From contig CAVUHL010000003.1 in NCBI GenBank assembly GCA_963741305.1, forward strand, positions 7,750,001 through 7,814,000: 64,000 bases of DNA, given 5' to 3'. A program made the translations under genes and the position numbers. This stretch comes from DATMER01 sp963741305. Lineage in GTDB: Bacteria > Acidobacteriota > Thermoanaerobaculia > Multivoradales > UBA5704. This document shows, in pieces, positions 1 through 10,751 of the stretch. Each line of letters begins with the position of its first letter. Position 1 is the stretch's first letter. Below the pieces are notes generated by a model. It worked only from the letters and a program-made list of their open reading frames with translations. It was not told the origin of the DNA and did no database searches.

Positions 1-213
1 GGGGAGGAGCAGCCGATCCCGCGGCGGCAGGAGCTGCCGCCGGCCTACCATCGCGACGGCTCCGTCTACGTGACCCGGCGCGACGTGCTCATGGAGGGGA
101 ACAGCCTCTACGGGAAACGGCTGGGAGGTTATCTGATCGAAGCGCTCGCCGCTTCGCGAAGCGTGAACCTGGACACTCCCGCCGATTGGGAGCGGGCCGA
201 GAGGCTTTTCTGA
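1..213 (+). CDS. CMP-nonulosonic acid synthetase (acylneuraminate cytidylyltransferase), C-terminal part
   Basis: This is the last 70 residues of a gene that begins left of the window. The tail has the layout of CMP-sialic acid synthetases: a RQELPPAYHRDGSVYVTRR block followed by VNLDTPADWERAE, where family members keep an ID(T)xxD..xAE ending. Such enzymes join a nonulosonic acid (sialic, legionaminic or pseudaminic type) to CMP in the cytoplasm before transfer into a glycan. The stop codon at 211-213 lies 1 bp before the asparagine synthase start, so it belongs to the same operon. The sugar cannot be told from this fragment, and the catalytic N-terminus is outside the window. Confidence 0.72.
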   Translation, partial: GEEQPIPRRQELPPAYHRDGSVYVTRRDVLMEGNSLYGKRLGGYLIEALAASRSVNLDTPADWERAERLF

Positions 214-214
214 C

Positions 215-1932
215 ATGTGCGGGATCGCGGGAATCTTCGGATCTGACACCTCGGGGATCGAAGCCATGGTGGCGACCCTTGGCCATCGAGGCCCCGACGG
301 CCAGGGCGTTCACCGGGATGGCGATGCGGCGCTGGGGCATACCCGCCTCAGCATCATCGACCTCTCGGACTGCGGGCTGCAGCCCATGTCCGATCCGTCA
401 GGCCGCTGGTGGATCGCTTTCAACGGCGAGGTCTACAACTACCTGGAGCTGCGCTCGGCGCTGAGCTGGGACTTCCGCACCCGTACCGATACGGAGGTGC
501 TGCTCGCGGCCTACGCCACCTGGGGCCCTGCCTGCCTGGAGCGGTTGCTCGGAATGTTCGCTTTCCTCATCTGGGACAGCCAGGAGCGGCGCCTCTTCGC
601 GGCGCGTGACCGCTTCGGCGTCAAGCCGCTCTACCTCCATGAGTCGGACGGCACCTTGCGGGTTGCGAGCGAGATCAAGGCCTTGCACGCATCGGGGGTG
701 GCGGAGCGGCCGGACGCGACGGCTTGGGCCTCCTACCTGGCGCACGGCCTCCATGATCATTCCGAGCGCACCTTCTGGGAATCGGTGAGCGCTCTTCCCG
801 GCGGGTGCTTCCTGACGTGGAAGGACGGCAAGACTTCCATCTCCCGCTGGTACGACCTCGCGGGGCGGATCGATCCCGAGCCGGATTGCCGCACGGACGG
901 CGAGGTGCGGGAGGAGTATCGGGCGTTGCTGGAGGAGAGCGTGCGGCTGCGCTTCCGCTCGGACGTGCCGGTCGGGATCAACCTGAGCGGCGGCCTGGAC
1001 TCCTCGACGCTCCTCGCGCTGGTGCAGCAGATCCAGGGCGAGGACAGCAGCATCCAGGCTTTCACGTTCGTGACCGGCGACCCTGCCTACGACGAGCTGC
1101 CCTGGGTCGAGCAGATGCTGGCCCGCACCCGCCATCCGCTCGTGGTCTGTCCTCTGACCCCCGGGGAGGTGCCGGACCTCGCGGAATCCGTGGCGCGCTT
1201 CGAGGACGAGCCGTTCGGCGGGCTGCCCACCCTGGCCTACGCCCGCGTGTTCGAACGTGCCCGCGAGGCCGGTGTGATCGTCCTCCTGGACGGCCAGGGC
1301 ATGGACGAGCAGTGGGCGGGCTACGACTACTATCAGGAAGCGGCCGCTCCGGGCGCCGCGGGGCTGGTGCAGGGGACCCGCGAGCGGCCGGTCCGGCCGG
1401 ACTGCCTGACGCCGGACCTGCGCTCCCGGGCGGGCTGCGCGGACCTGCCCACCCCGTTCCCGGACACGCTGCGCAACCTCCAATACCGCGACCTTCGCTA
1501 TACCAAGCTGCCCCGCGCCCTGCGTTTCAACGACCGGGCCTCAATGCGGTCTTCGACGGAATTGCGGGAGCCGTTCCTCGATCACCGTCTTGTGGAGCTG
1601 GCCCTGCGGCAGCCCCGCGACCGCAAGATCCGCGACGGACGCGCGAAGTGGCTGCTGTCCAGCATCGTCGAGGGGTTGCTGCCGCAGGGGGTCGTGAAAG
1701 CTCCGAAGAGGCCGGTGCAGACGCCGCAGCGGGAGTGGCTGCGCGGTCCACTGCGCGGCTGGGCCACGGAGCGCATCGAGTGCGCTCTCGAGCGCTTCGG
1801 CGGCTTCTGGCTCGACTCCGCGGCGGTGCGCAGGGAGTGGGACGCCTACTGTGCGGGCCAGGGCGACAACAGCTTCTTCGTCTGGCAGTGGGTCGGTCTC
1901 GATCTGGTGTTCAGCGCCAGAGGGGTGCCGGC

Positions 1933-1936
<4 letters not shown>
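215..1936 (+). CDS. asnB: Asparagine synthase, glutamine-hydrolysing
   Basis: The 573-residue protein has both AsnB domains. The class II glutaminase starts with MCGIAGIFG, so Cys2 becomes the nucleophile after Met removal, and continues with RLSIIDLS and FNGEVYNY. The synthetase domain carries the PP-loop SGGLDSS near residue 257. The family transfers glutamine amide nitrogen to a carboxylate activated with ATP. In polysaccharide loci such paralogues are often thought to amidate uronic acids rather than make free asparagine; which applies here is not visible. The length is slightly below the usual 600-650. The stop overlaps the next start (ATGA), indicating coupling with the ABC ATPase gene. 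Confidence 0.92.
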
Positions 1937-3203
<1,267 letters not shown>

Positions 3204-3204
<1 letters not shown>

Positions 3205-3407
3205 TGGCGGTCGCGCCGGCCGCGGTGGATCGCATCAGCAAGCAGGGCTCCAGCTTGAGCGAGTTCGAGAGGGAGATCGCCTGGGACGTGGGCGAGGGCA
3301 CGGGTCCGCTGGAGTACGTGCGGGGGAGCCATGGGACTGGCCCGGCCGGCACGCTGGTTTTCTGCGACACGTTCGGTTTCCACCGGGGAGTGCTCGCCAC
3401 CCGATGA
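3204..3407 (+). pseudogene. Remnant of a phytanoyl-CoA dioxygenase-like (PhyH) gene
   Basis: Only 67 residues are encoded, read from ATG 3204 (overlapping the stop of the ABC ATPase gene; GTG 3201 is also in frame). The block GPLEYVRGSHGTGPAGTLVF followed by CDTFGFHRG matches the segment of PhyH-family Fe(II)/2-oxoglutarate oxygenases that carries the distal iron ligand His, in HRG. The family is normally 250-300 residues long. The HxD iron-binding part and most of the jelly-roll are missing, and the joined pieces come from distant parts of such a protein. It is therefore most likely an in-frame deletion relic that keeps translation coupled through the operon. A functional small protein cannot be excluded. 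Confidence 0.6.
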
Positions 3408-4798
3408 CCCCGACTCTCCTCCTGCTCCTAAGCAGCGGCTGGGGCGTACGCACGTTCCTGCAGACCGACGTGCTGCCGGACCTCCGGAAGCGGGTCCGGT
3501 TCGTGCTGCTGTGCGCGCCCGGTCTCATTGCGCCTCTGAAGGAGAGGCTGGGTGAAGATGTCGTCATCCAGGCGCTCCTTCCGTTCGATCCCATGGCCGG
3601 CGCGTACGGCCGGGCCTACGGCCGCCGCAACTACCACTTCCACCAGTACAGCTCGACCAGGACCCGTAGGATCAAGCAGGAGCGGTACCAGAAGACGCTG
3701 GCGGGCCGCTGGAACCGGGTGCTGTGGCACAACCTGCTGGAGCTGGACGCGCGGTTGTTCGCGGCCCCGGAAGATTTCCCGAAAATGGAGCGCCGCGAAC
3801 GGGAGATCCTGCTGCGCGAGTACCCGTACGCAGGGGAGTACGAGCGTCTTCTCCGCAGCCATGCGCCAGACCTGGTCGTGTCGACTCTTCCCTATGGCCA
3901 CGAGGAGGCTCCACCGGTGATCCTGGCGAAGCACCTGGGCATCCGGACGGGGGCATGGGTGAATTCGTGGGACAACCTCACCTCCAAGCCTGCCCACTAC
4001 GCGGCCTATGACCACTACTTCGTCTGGTCGGAGACGATGCGCGAGGAGCTGCGCCGCTACCACCCCGAAGCCGCGGGAGCAACGGTCGACACGCCGGGCG
4101 TGCCGCACTTCGACTGGTACCGTACAGAGTCTTTTCGGATGCCGCGGGAGGAGCACTGCGCCATGTACGGATTGGACCCGGCGCGGCCAATCGTGCTCTA
4201 CGGCGCGGCCACGCCGCACCTGGCTCCCGCCGAGCAGCTCATCGTGCAGCGGCTGGCGCGGGACCTGGAGAACCTCAAGGGAAGGCCGCAGCTCCTCTTG
4301 CGGCTGCACCCCGGCGACTCGGGAGACCGCTTCCGGGACGTGCCCGTGGCGATCCAGATCCCCGGGCGGAGCGGCGAGGGGAACCTGAGCGGATATTGCC
4401 CCACCGCCGAGGAGAATCGAGAGCTGGTGAATACGGTCTTCCACGCGGACGTGGTCGTGAACCTCGCCTCGACCCTCACGCTGGACGCCTCGGTTTGCGA
4501 CCGGCCGGTGATCAACATCGCCTATGACCTCTCGCCCGGGAAGAGGTTCCAGATCATGGCCGAACAGTTCTACACCTACGACCACTACCGGACCGTGTCG
4601 GAGACCGGCGCGATGCGGCTCGCCCGCTCTCCCGAGGAGCTGACTACCCACGTGAGGGACTACCTCCGCCACCCGGACCTCGACCGCGAGGGCCGCCGGC
4701 GGCTGGCCGCTCTCTGGTGTGGCCCCTTGGACGGAGGCGCGGGGCACCGGCTGGCTTCGGCCCTGCTGGACCGGATGATGGCAAGGGAAGTGCGCTGA
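3404..4798 (+). CDS. GT-B type glycosyl/glycerophosphotransferase-like protein
   Basis: The 464-residue protein resembles the GT-B fold group of CDP-glycerol glycerophosphotransferases and UDP-GlcNAc 2-epimerase-like surface glycan proteins. Visible marks are the mid-protein VNSWDNLTSK motif, followed by a YDHYFVWSETMREEL stretch, and the C-terminal ADVVVNLASTLTLDASVCDR then PVINIAYD, where nucleotide-sugar binding is expected. It probably transfers a sugar or alditol phosphate to the growing glycan in the cytoplasm. It overlaps both neighbours by 4 bp or less. A paralogue with the same two motifs (SWDNL, and a KPAVYVAYD-type site) lies at 7603-8976. Donor and acceptor cannot be inferred. Confidence 0.72.
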   Translation: MTPTLLLLLSSGWGVRTFLQTDVLPDLRKRVRFVLLCAPGLIAPLKERLGEDVVIQALLPFDPMAGAYGRAYGRRNYHFHQYSSTRTRRIKQERYQKTLAGRWNRVLWHNLLELDARLFAAPEDFPKMERREREILLREYPYAGEYERLLRSHAPDLVVSTLPYGHEEAPPVILAKHLGIRTGAWVNSWDNLTSKPAHYAAYDHYFVWSETMREELRRYHPEAAGATVDTPGVPHFDWYRTESFRMPREEHCAMYGLDPARPIVLYGAATPHLAPAEQLIVQRLARDLENLKGRPQLLLRLHPGDSGDRFRDVPVAIQIPGRSGEGNLSGYCPTAEENRELVNTVFHADVVVNLASTLTLDASVCDRPVINIAYDLSPGKRFQIMAEQFYTYDHYRTVSETGAMRLARSPEELTTHVRDYLRHPDLDREGRRRLAALWCGPLDGGAGHRLASALLDRMMAREVR

Positions 4799-5388
4799 TG
4801 AGCCTGCCCGAACCTCTCCCGGAGATCCTCCACCTGGGCTGCGGCCGGCAGAAGTATCCTCTTGCGCCGGCCCTGGGAGTCGACGCAATCCCGGGACCTG
4901 GCGTGGACCTGGCCTGGAACCTGGACAGCCGGCCCTGGCCTCTGCCGGACGGCGCATTCGGCAAGGTGTACCTGGTGAACGTCCTGGAGCACCTCGAGGA
5001 CGTGATCGGCGTGATGGAGGAGGTCCACCGGGTCTGCCGGCCGGGCGCGGAAGTGATAATCCTGGCGCCGTTCGCGTCCAGCCACCACCTGTGGACCGAT
5101 CCGACCCACCGCAGGGCATTCCTCTCCCGGTCTTTCCAATACTTCACCAGCGGGTTCTCGGACGAACGCTTCTCCTACACCGGGGCGCGCTTCGACCTGC
5201 TGGAGGTGACCTACGAGAAGTACGAGGACTGGATGTGGTTATACCGACCCAAGCGGCTCGACCGGATCCTGCTGGGGCTCGCGAATCGGCACAAGGACCT
5301 CTTCGAGAGGCGGTTCCTCTACTGGTATCAGATCCGGAACATCTACTTCCGCCTGCGGGCGGTGAAGCCACCGGAAGGAAGCCGGTGA
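4798..5388 (+). CDS. Class I SAM-dependent methyltransferase
   Basis: The 196-residue protein starts at ATG 4798, which shares its A with the preceding stop codon. The glycine-rich SAM-binding motif I is HLGCGRQKYP near residue 13. The VLEHLEDVIGVMEEVHRVCR stretch that follows is the post-motif region of Methyltransf_11/23 proteins, and RPGAEVIILAPF is the next strand. It probably O-methylates a sugar or a carrier-linked intermediate, given its place between glycosyltransferase genes. A longer in-frame start at 4717 exists but would overlap the upstream gene by more than 80 bp and is unlikely. Confidence 0.8.
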   Translation: MSLPEPLPEILHLGCGRQKYPLAPALGVDAIPGPGVDLAWNLDSRPWPLPDGAFGKVYLVNVLEHLEDVIGVMEEVHRVCRPGAEVIILAPFASSHHLWTDPTHRRAFLSRSFQYFTSGFSDERFSYTGARFDLLEVTYEKYEDWMWLYRPKRLDRILLGLANRHKDLFERRFLYWYQIRNIYFRLRAVKPPEGSR

Positions 5389-6422
5389 CCACGGTCGTCT
5401 ACTCGAACGTCTGGGATCCCCGCCAGGGTGGAGGCATGCCCTACATCCTGGGCATAGCCCTGGCCCTGTCGGAGCGCGACGACGTGCGGATCCTGTTCCC
5501 CACGCAGATTTCCAGGGAGTCGGTGCGGCGCCTCTTTCCCATTTCCATGAACGGCCTCGATCTCGGGACGGCTCCGAAGAGCCGGTTCGCGCTCGTCCGC
5601 GAGCTGTTGGACCTGGTTCAGCGTGGCCGGGTCGTGATCCAGGCCACCGAGGTACCGCGTTTGAAGGGGATTTTCGACGCGCACCTGGTCTGCGAGTTCC
5701 CGTTCCAGCGCCGCCTCGGGCCCGGCTCACGCCTGCGGCTGGCCGTCTACCGCTCGATCGTGGCCAACTCGGCCTACACCGCAACATGGATCGAGCGGCG
5801 CTGGGGGCGTCAGGCCCGGGTCCTCCATCCGCCCGTCTTTCCCATTCCGGTCCGGGAAAAGAAGCCGTGGATCGTGGCCGTTGGCCGTTTCACGGACGGT
5901 GGCCGCTCCAAACAGCAGTTGGAGATGGTCCGTGCTTTCCGGCGCCTGGTGGAAGAGGGGCTGGATGGCTGGGAGCTGCATCTCGTAGGCACTGCCCAGA
6001 CGCCGGAGTACGCCTCCCGGGTCGCGCAGGAAGGGGAGGGGCTGCCGGTGGTGCTCCACCTTGACGCGTCCCGCGAGGAGCTGGAAGCAGTCTGCGGCGC
6101 GGCCTCCCTGTTCTGGCACTTCACCGGCGCCGGGGAAGACCCCGAGGCGGCGCCCGAGCGGATGGAGCACTTCGGCATCGCCACGGTGGAGGCCATGAGC
6201 GCGGGGGCCGTGCCCATTGTGGTGGCACAGGGAGGGCAGACGGAAATCGTGCGGGAGGGTACTGGCCTGCTCTGGAGCACCTACGAGGAGTGCGCCGAGG
6301 CGACGCTGCGGCTCTGTCGGGATGGCGAGCTGCGCGCTCGGCTCGCGGAACGCGCCCAGCAGCGGGCCGGTGACTTCGCCTGGCCGGCGTTCGCCGAACG
6401 TGCGCGGGAGCTGCTGGCATGA
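5385..6422 (+). CDS. Family 4-like glycosyltransferase
   Basis: The 345-residue protein starts at GTG 5385 inside the stop of the methyltransferase gene (GTGA overlap). It opens with a GT-B strand, TTVVYSNVWDPRQGGG. The C-terminal half has WIVAVGRFTDGGRSKQQ (the start of the donor-binding domain) and EHFGIATVEAMSAGAVPIV, which contains the E-x7-E motif of retaining GT4 enzymes. The overall pattern recalls ALG11-like mannosyltransferases. It should use an NDP-sugar at the cytoplasmic face of the membrane. An open frame extends upstream to 5091, but that part lies entirely within the methyltransferase gene and has no family resemblance. Confidence 0.82.
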   Translation: MTTVVYSNVWDPRQGGGMPYILGIALALSERDDVRILFPTQISRESVRRLFPISMNGLDLGTAPKSRFALVRELLDLVQRGRVVIQATEVPRLKGIFDAHLVCEFPFQRRLGPGSRLRLAVYRSIVANSAYTATWIERRWGRQARVLHPPVFPIPVREKKPWIVAVGRFTDGGRSKQQLEMVRAFRRLVEEGLDGWELHLVGTAQTPEYASRVAQEGEGLPVVLHLDASREELEAVCGAASLFWHFTGAGEDPEAAPERMEHFGIATVEAMSAGAVPIVVAQGGQTEIVREGTGLLWSTYEECAEATLRLCRDGELRARLAERAQQRAGDFAWPAFAERARELLA

Positions 6423-7606
6423 AGGTGCTCTTCGTCTCCTGGCACTGCCTCGACGGCACGGCCGAGGGGCTGGCCTCCGCTCGTCTCGCGGGGGCTCTGG
6501 CGCGGCACGGACATGAGGTGACGCTCCTCACCTCGGCGCGGAGCCAGTCTCCGCAGGGGGTGGAGACTCACCTCTTGCAGCCTGAGGTGTTCAACCGCTT
6601 CAACCTGGACCGCTGGGGACGGCTCGGTGCCCTGCCGCATCTCCTGCGCGGCTGCACGGTCGAGGAAAAGGGTTGGACGCAGGCCGTCGCGCGGAAAGCC
6701 GCAGAGTTGGGGCCATTCGAAGTGCTCCACAGCCGGCTCAACCCGGCCGCGAGCCACCTGGCGGCGCTGGAGGTTCTGAGCAGGATGGAGCTTCCCTGGT
6801 GCGCCTACTTCAGCGATCCCTGGCCGCACCACCTCTACCCCGAGCCCTACCGCTTCACCGTGGGGCCGTTGTCGCGCCGCCGCCTGGAGCTTTCCCTGGA
6901 CGCCATGCTGCGGCGGGCGGACAGCCTGGTCTTTCCCTCGGACCGGCTTCGCGACTGGCTGCTCTCCGGCCGAAGAGAGCGGTTCCGTTCGAAGTCCTTC
7001 ATCGCTCCTCACCTGGGAGAGCCGGGGGAGGAGGCTCCGGAGCACAACGGCATCCTCCGCTTCAGGCACGCCGGGTTCCTGATGAAGGAGCGGCGCATCG
7101 GACCGCTTTTTGCCGGCCTGGAGCGGTTTCTCGCCGCCCGTCCGGACGCCAGGGTGCGGGTCGAGTTCGCGGGGCGCTACGCGGGCAACGAGTTGCCCGA
7201 GGTGCCGTCCGCCCTGCGCGGCATCGTCTCCTTCGAGCCTTCGATGCCGCCGGAGGCGGTCCCGTCATGGATGGCGGGCGCGGACGTGGCCCTCCTCGTC
7301 GAGGCCGCCCTCGCGGAGGGGATCTTCTTCCCCTCCAAGCTGTCCGACTACTTGGCCGGCGGCCGGCCAATCCTGGCCCTGAGCCCCCGGCGCGGCGTGA
7401 CCGCCGACCTCCTGGCCGGCGGCGGGGGAGTCCTGGCCGAACCGGAGGACGAAGCCGGGATCGCGGCGGCCCTGGAGCAGCTGCACGGCCTCTGGCGCGC
7501 CGGGCGGCTGGCGGAGCTGGCCCCTCAGCCCGAGCAGGCCGCGGCCGTGTCGGAGGGCGCGGTGGTGCCGGTCTACGAGCGGGCGTTCGAGGAGGCACGC
7601 CGATGA
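6419..7606 (+). CDS. Glycosyltransferase, GT-B fold
   Basis: The 395-residue protein begins MKVLFVSWHCLDGTAEG and has LAGALARHGHEVTLLT, the typical first Rossmann unit of GT4-type enzymes. Near the C-terminus the donor site region reads EGIFFPSKLSDYLAGGRPIL, with the SK..dYl..g.P pattern of GT4 proteins. The classic E-x7-E motif is not obvious, so the subfamily is uncertain. It starts 4 bp inside the previous gene and ends 4 bp inside the next. It is one of several transferases that would assemble the repeat unit in the cytoplasm. Confidence 0.75.
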   Translation: MKVLFVSWHCLDGTAEGLASARLAGALARHGHEVTLLTSARSQSPQGVETHLLQPEVFNRFNLDRWGRLGALPHLLRGCTVEEKGWTQAVARKAAELGPFEVLHSRLNPAASHLAALEVLSRMELPWCAYFSDPWPHHLYPEPYRFTVGPLSRRRLELSLDAMLRRADSLVFPSDRLRDWLLSGRRERFRSKSFIAPHLGEPGEEAPEHNGILRFRHAGFLMKERRIGPLFAGLERFLAARPDARVRVEFAGRYAGNELPEVPSALRGIVSFEPSMPPEAVPSWMAGADVALLVEAALAEGIFFPSKLSDYLAGGRPILALSPRRGVTADLLAGGGGVLAEPEDEAGIAAALEQLHGLWRAGRLAELAPQPEQAAAVSEGAVVPVYERAFEEARR

Positions 7607-8976
7607 AGGTGGTGATGGTCGTGCCCGACGGCGTGGGCATCCGCAACTTCCTCTACACCCGATTCCTGGATCTCCTTTCCGCGGAGGCCGAGGTGGTGGC
7701 CTGGCACGTCCTGCCGGAGCACGTGCTCGTGACTCAGGAGGGCCGGCCGGTCCGCTTCGAGCCGCTTCCCTACGTGCGCGAAGGGCTGGCCTCGCGGATA
7801 CTGCGCCAAGCGAAGGTCTACTCCCAGCTCTACTGGCGCTACGAGGAGGACGCGGCCGAAGTGCTGCTCCGCTTCCGGCGGCCTTCCGGCGGCCTGCTCT
7901 CCCGGGCGGTCGGCCACGCCGCCCGTCTCATCGGCCGGTCCTTGCCCACGCCGGAGGGCGCGGCCTGGCTCGATCGTGGCCACGCCGCGGTGGCCTCGGG
8001 CAACGGCGGGCTCTCCCCATTCGAAGACTTCCTGAAGAAAGAGCGGCCGGACGTGGTCTTCTGCACTCACCAGCGGGCGAGCCGGGCGGTGCCGCCCCTG
8101 CTCGCGGCGCGCGAGTTGGGCATCCCCACGGCCACGTTCATCTACTCCTGGGACAACCTGCCCAAAGGGAGGATGGCGGTCCACGCCGACCATGCGTTGG
8201 TGTGGAGCGACCGGATGAGAGCGGAACTGCTGGGCTACTACCCAGAGGTCGCGCCGGAGCGGGTACACGTGGTCGGGACGCCGCAGTTCGAGCCCCACCT
8301 CGACCCGTCGCTAGCCCTGGCGCGGGAGGAGTTCCTCGACGGGCTGGGCCTCGATCCCGGCCGCCCCGTGGTCTGCTTCTCCGGCGACGACATGGCGACC
8401 TCCCCCTTCGATCCTGCCTACCTCGCGGATCTGGCGCAGGCCCTGCGTGAAAAGCCGGGGCCGCAGATCCTGTTCCGGAGATCGCCCGCCGACCTGGGGG
8501 GGCGCTACGGCGAGGTGCTGGCCGCGTACCCGGAGATCGCAGTGTGCGATCCGGCCTGGAAGGCTGGCGAGGGCGACTGGACCCAGTTGGTGCCGCTGCC
8601 GGAGGACCTCGCTCTGCTGGCCAACGTGGCCCGCCACTGCGATGCCGTGGTAAACCTCGGCTCGACCATGGGGATGGACTTCGCGGTCTTCGACAAGCCG
8701 GCGGTCTACGTCGCCTATGACCCTCCGGGAGTGGGAGGCTGGCGCGTCATGGACCTCTATCGGCTGCCTCACTTCCACTGCGTGCACGAGCTCCAGCCGG
8801 TGTACTGGGCACACGGCGCGGGCGAGCTGGGAGAGCTGGTGCACCGCGCCCTCGCCCATCCCGAGGAAAAACGAGAGGCTCGGGCGCGCTGGCTGCGCGA
8901 GATCGTGGCCCATCCTCTGAATCAGGCGAGCGAACGCTGCGCGGGGACGATCCTGGGGCTCGGAGGCTCCGAGTGA
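7603..8976 (+). CDS. GT-B type glycosyl/glycerophosphotransferase-like protein (paralogue of 3404-4798)
   Basis: The 457-residue protein starts at ATG 7603, overlapping the previous stop. It shares the layout of the 3404-4798 product: a central FIYSWDNLPKGRMA motif, then HADHALVWSDRMRAELLGYY, and a late block DAVVNLGSTMGMDFAVFDK followed by PAVYVAYDPP. The two proteins are of similar length and clearly the same family but differ widely, so the duplication is old. The likely role is transfer of a sugar or alditol phosphate onto the same surface glycan at a different step. No signal peptide or membrane segment is visible. Confidence 0.72.
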   Translation: MKVVMVVPDGVGIRNFLYTRFLDLLSAEAEVVAWHVLPEHVLVTQEGRPVRFEPLPYVREGLASRILRQAKVYSQLYWRYEEDAAEVLLRFRRPSGGLLSRAVGHAARLIGRSLPTPEGAAWLDRGHAAVASGNGGLSPFEDFLKKERPDVVFCTHQRASRAVPPLLAARELGIPTATFIYSWDNLPKGRMAVHADHALVWSDRMRAELLGYYPEVAPERVHVVGTPQFEPHLDPSLALAREEFLDGLGLDPGRPVVCFSGDDMATSPFDPAYLADLAQALREKPGPQILFRRSPADLGGRYGEVLAAYPEIAVCDPAWKAGEGDWTQLVPLPEDLALLANVARHCDAVVNLGSTMGMDFAVFDKPAVYVAYDPPGVGGWRVMDLYRLPHFHCVHELQPVYWAHGAGELGELVHRALAHPEEKREARARWLREIVAHPLNQASERCAGTILGLGGSE

Positions 8977-9758
8977 GCATCTCCCGCCTTGCCCTTCTCT
9001 TCCGGAAACCCTCCGCCAAGCCCGGTTTGAGCTCGGCCATCACGCGGCTGATGCGCAATCCGCCACAGCTGCGGGTGATCGCCCGCCAGCTCGCCGGCCG
9101 GGAGCGGCTGCGCATCCTGGTGCACGGCATGGCGGACGGTGCGGAGCCGGTCAGCCTCCTGATCGCTCTCGATCCGGCGCGCAAGCCGGTCGACCTGCGC
9201 ATCGAGGGGCGTGACCTCTGCGCCCCTTACGTAGAGGACGCAAAGGCCTTCACCTACTCCAAGCAGCATGGGCCGAACAACCTGGACCTGCGGGCCTTCG
9301 ACGACTACATCCAGCGTGTTCCGCTGGGCGGTGGCTGGCGGGTCCGCAGGAGATGGCGGGAGGTCTTCCATTACGCGGAGGGGGACGTCCTGCAGCCCGC
9401 CGCGGACCTGCCGCGAGAGGGCTTCGACCTGGTGGCGTGCCAGAACGTCTTGATCCATCTGCCGGAAGAGGCCCGCGAGACGGCGTTCGCGAACCTGCTT
9501 TCCTATCTGAGGCCTGGGGGGCTCCTTGCGGTGGGCGGCGGACCGCTGGGTTCCATCCACCGTCTGGCCCTCAGCCACGGCCTCGTTCCGGTCCTGGATG
9601 ATGCCGAAGCCATTCACGAGGCCTGGGAGGTCCAGCGCTCCTTCTGGTCCAACCCCCGCCGTCCCTACTGGGCCTTGGAGCCCTTCGACGCGCATCACCC
9701 GGAAGGCCCGCAGCGCTACTGCACGCTTTTCCGCAGCCCGGCGGGCACGGGCTCATGA
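8973..9758 (+). CDS. CheR-like SAM-dependent methyltransferase
   Basis: The 261-residue protein starts at GTG 8973 (GTGA overlap). The C-terminal half contains DLVACQNVLIHLPEEARETA and LRPGGLLAVGGGPLGS. These match the later motifs of CheR-type and related methyltransferases (FDLI.cRNVLiy ... L.pGG.L.lG). The N-terminal 90 residues include ELGGLR-like helices but no clear glycine-rich motif I, so SAM binding should be regarded as probable, not shown. There are no chemotaxis genes nearby. The operon position points to a small-molecule or sugar substrate rather than a chemoreceptor. Confidence 0.65.
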   Translation: MSISRLALLFRKPSAKPGLSSAITRLMRNPPQLRVIARQLAGRERLRILVHGMADGAEPVSLLIALDPARKPVDLRIEGRDLCAPYVEDAKAFTYSKQHGPNNLDLRAFDDYIQRVPLGGGWRVRRRWREVFHYAEGDVLQPAADLPREGFDLVACQNVLIHLPEEARETAFANLLSYLRPGGLLAVGGGPLGSIHRLALSHGLVPVLDDAEAIHEAWEVQRSFWSNPRRPYWALEPFDAHHPEGPQRYCTLFRSPAGTGS

Positions 9759-10747
9759 ACGTCGCCGTCTTCGGCTGGTATCACCACCGCAACGCGGGGG
9801 ACGACCGCATCCAGCAGTGCATCACCCGCTGGCTGGACGGTCACACCCTCGCCTTTCTGCCAGCCGGGCGCCGCCCTCCGGTCCACCTGCTGCGCACGTA
9901 TGACGCAGCCATCCTCGGCGGCGGCGGGATCATCCAGGGCGAAGGGGGGGTGTTCCGCGGCATGGCCAGTTGGGTTCGCTCGGCCGGCATCCCCGTGGCC
10001 CTGGCGGGGGTGAGCGTGGAGCGGATCACGCCTGACCTGCGCGAGGAGCTACGTGCGTTCCTGGACGTCTGCTGCTTCGCCTGGTTCCGCGACCGCGGCT
10101 ACCTGGACGCGATCGGCCACCATCCCAAGGCGTTCGTGGCCCCGGACCTGACCTGGCTCTACCCATTCGAGCCAGCGGGGGAAGGCAGGGGGCTCGCGGT
10201 GAGCGCGGGCCCCGGCACCTTCAAGCCGGCCGACGCTTGGCGGAACGCCCTCGCGGCTCTTGGAGAGACCCTGCATCCGTGGCCGCTCTACTTCGAGCAT
10301 CCTGGTGACGCGGCGGTGCTGCGGGAAGTGGTGCCAGAGGGGCCTCTGCCTTCCGAGTTCGGCCTCGATCCGGCCCGGCGGGCGGCCGCGGTCCTCACCG
10401 GCCGCTTCCACGGGCTCCTCTTCGCCCTTCAGCTCGGCCGGCCCGTGCTGTCCATCGCGGACACGCCCAAGGTACGGCGCTTCCTGGACGAGAACGGCCT
10501 GCGGGGCTGGTGGCTCCCCGGCGACCGTCCGGAGGAGCTGGCCGCCTCCTGGCCAGGCTTTGTGCAGCGCTGGCCGGAGATGCGGGGGGAGGCCCTTCGC
10601 CTGCGCTCCCGCCTCCATGACGAGGCCTGGGAGAAGGCCACGGCCGCCCGGGACAGGCTCCTTGCCCTCGCCGCCGAGCTTCCGCCTCCGCACCGCCGCG
10701 TCGGCAATAGGTTGCGGGAGATGCTCGACCTCGGCTCCTGGTTCTGA
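9755..10747 (+). CDS. Polysaccharide pyruvyl transferase family protein
   Basis: The 330-residue protein starts MNVAVFGWYHHRNAGDD, the conserved N-terminus of the PF04230 family (fgy...N.GDe), followed by DAAILGGGGIIQGEGG. It later has VLTGRFHGLLFALQLGRPVL, the second hallmark (s.R.Hg..fAl..g.P). Members such as CsaB, WcaK and PssK transfer pyruvate from phosphoenolpyruvate to form ketal-pyruvylated sugars, which give the polymer negative charge and can anchor S-layer proteins. It overlaps the previous gene by 4 bp, and 4 bp separate its stop from the next start. Confidence 0.87.
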   Translation: MNVAVFGWYHHRNAGDDRIQQCITRWLDGHTLAFLPAGRRPPVHLLRTYDAAILGGGGIIQGEGGVFRGMASWVRSAGIPVALAGVSVERITPDLREELRAFLDVCCFAWFRDRGYLDAIGHHPKAFVAPDLTWLYPFEPAGEGRGLAVSAGPGTFKPADAWRNALAALGETLHPWPLYFEHPGDAAVLREVVPEGPLPSEFGLDPARRAAAVLTGRFHGLLFALQLGRPVLSIADTPKVRRFLDENGLRGWWLPGDRPEELAASWPGFVQRWPEMRGEALRLRSRLHDEAWEKATAARDRLLALAAELPPPHRRVGNRLREMLDLGSWF

Positions 10748-10751
10748 CCCC

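Noticed and set aside
398..1483. Long minus-strand frames across asnB and other genes
   Set aside because: They are antisense shadows produced by high third-position G+C; they show no family motifs.
5091..5384. N-terminal extension of the GT4 gene at 5385
   Set aside because: It lies within the methyltransferase gene and has no GT4 similarity; the GT4 first strand begins at 5385.
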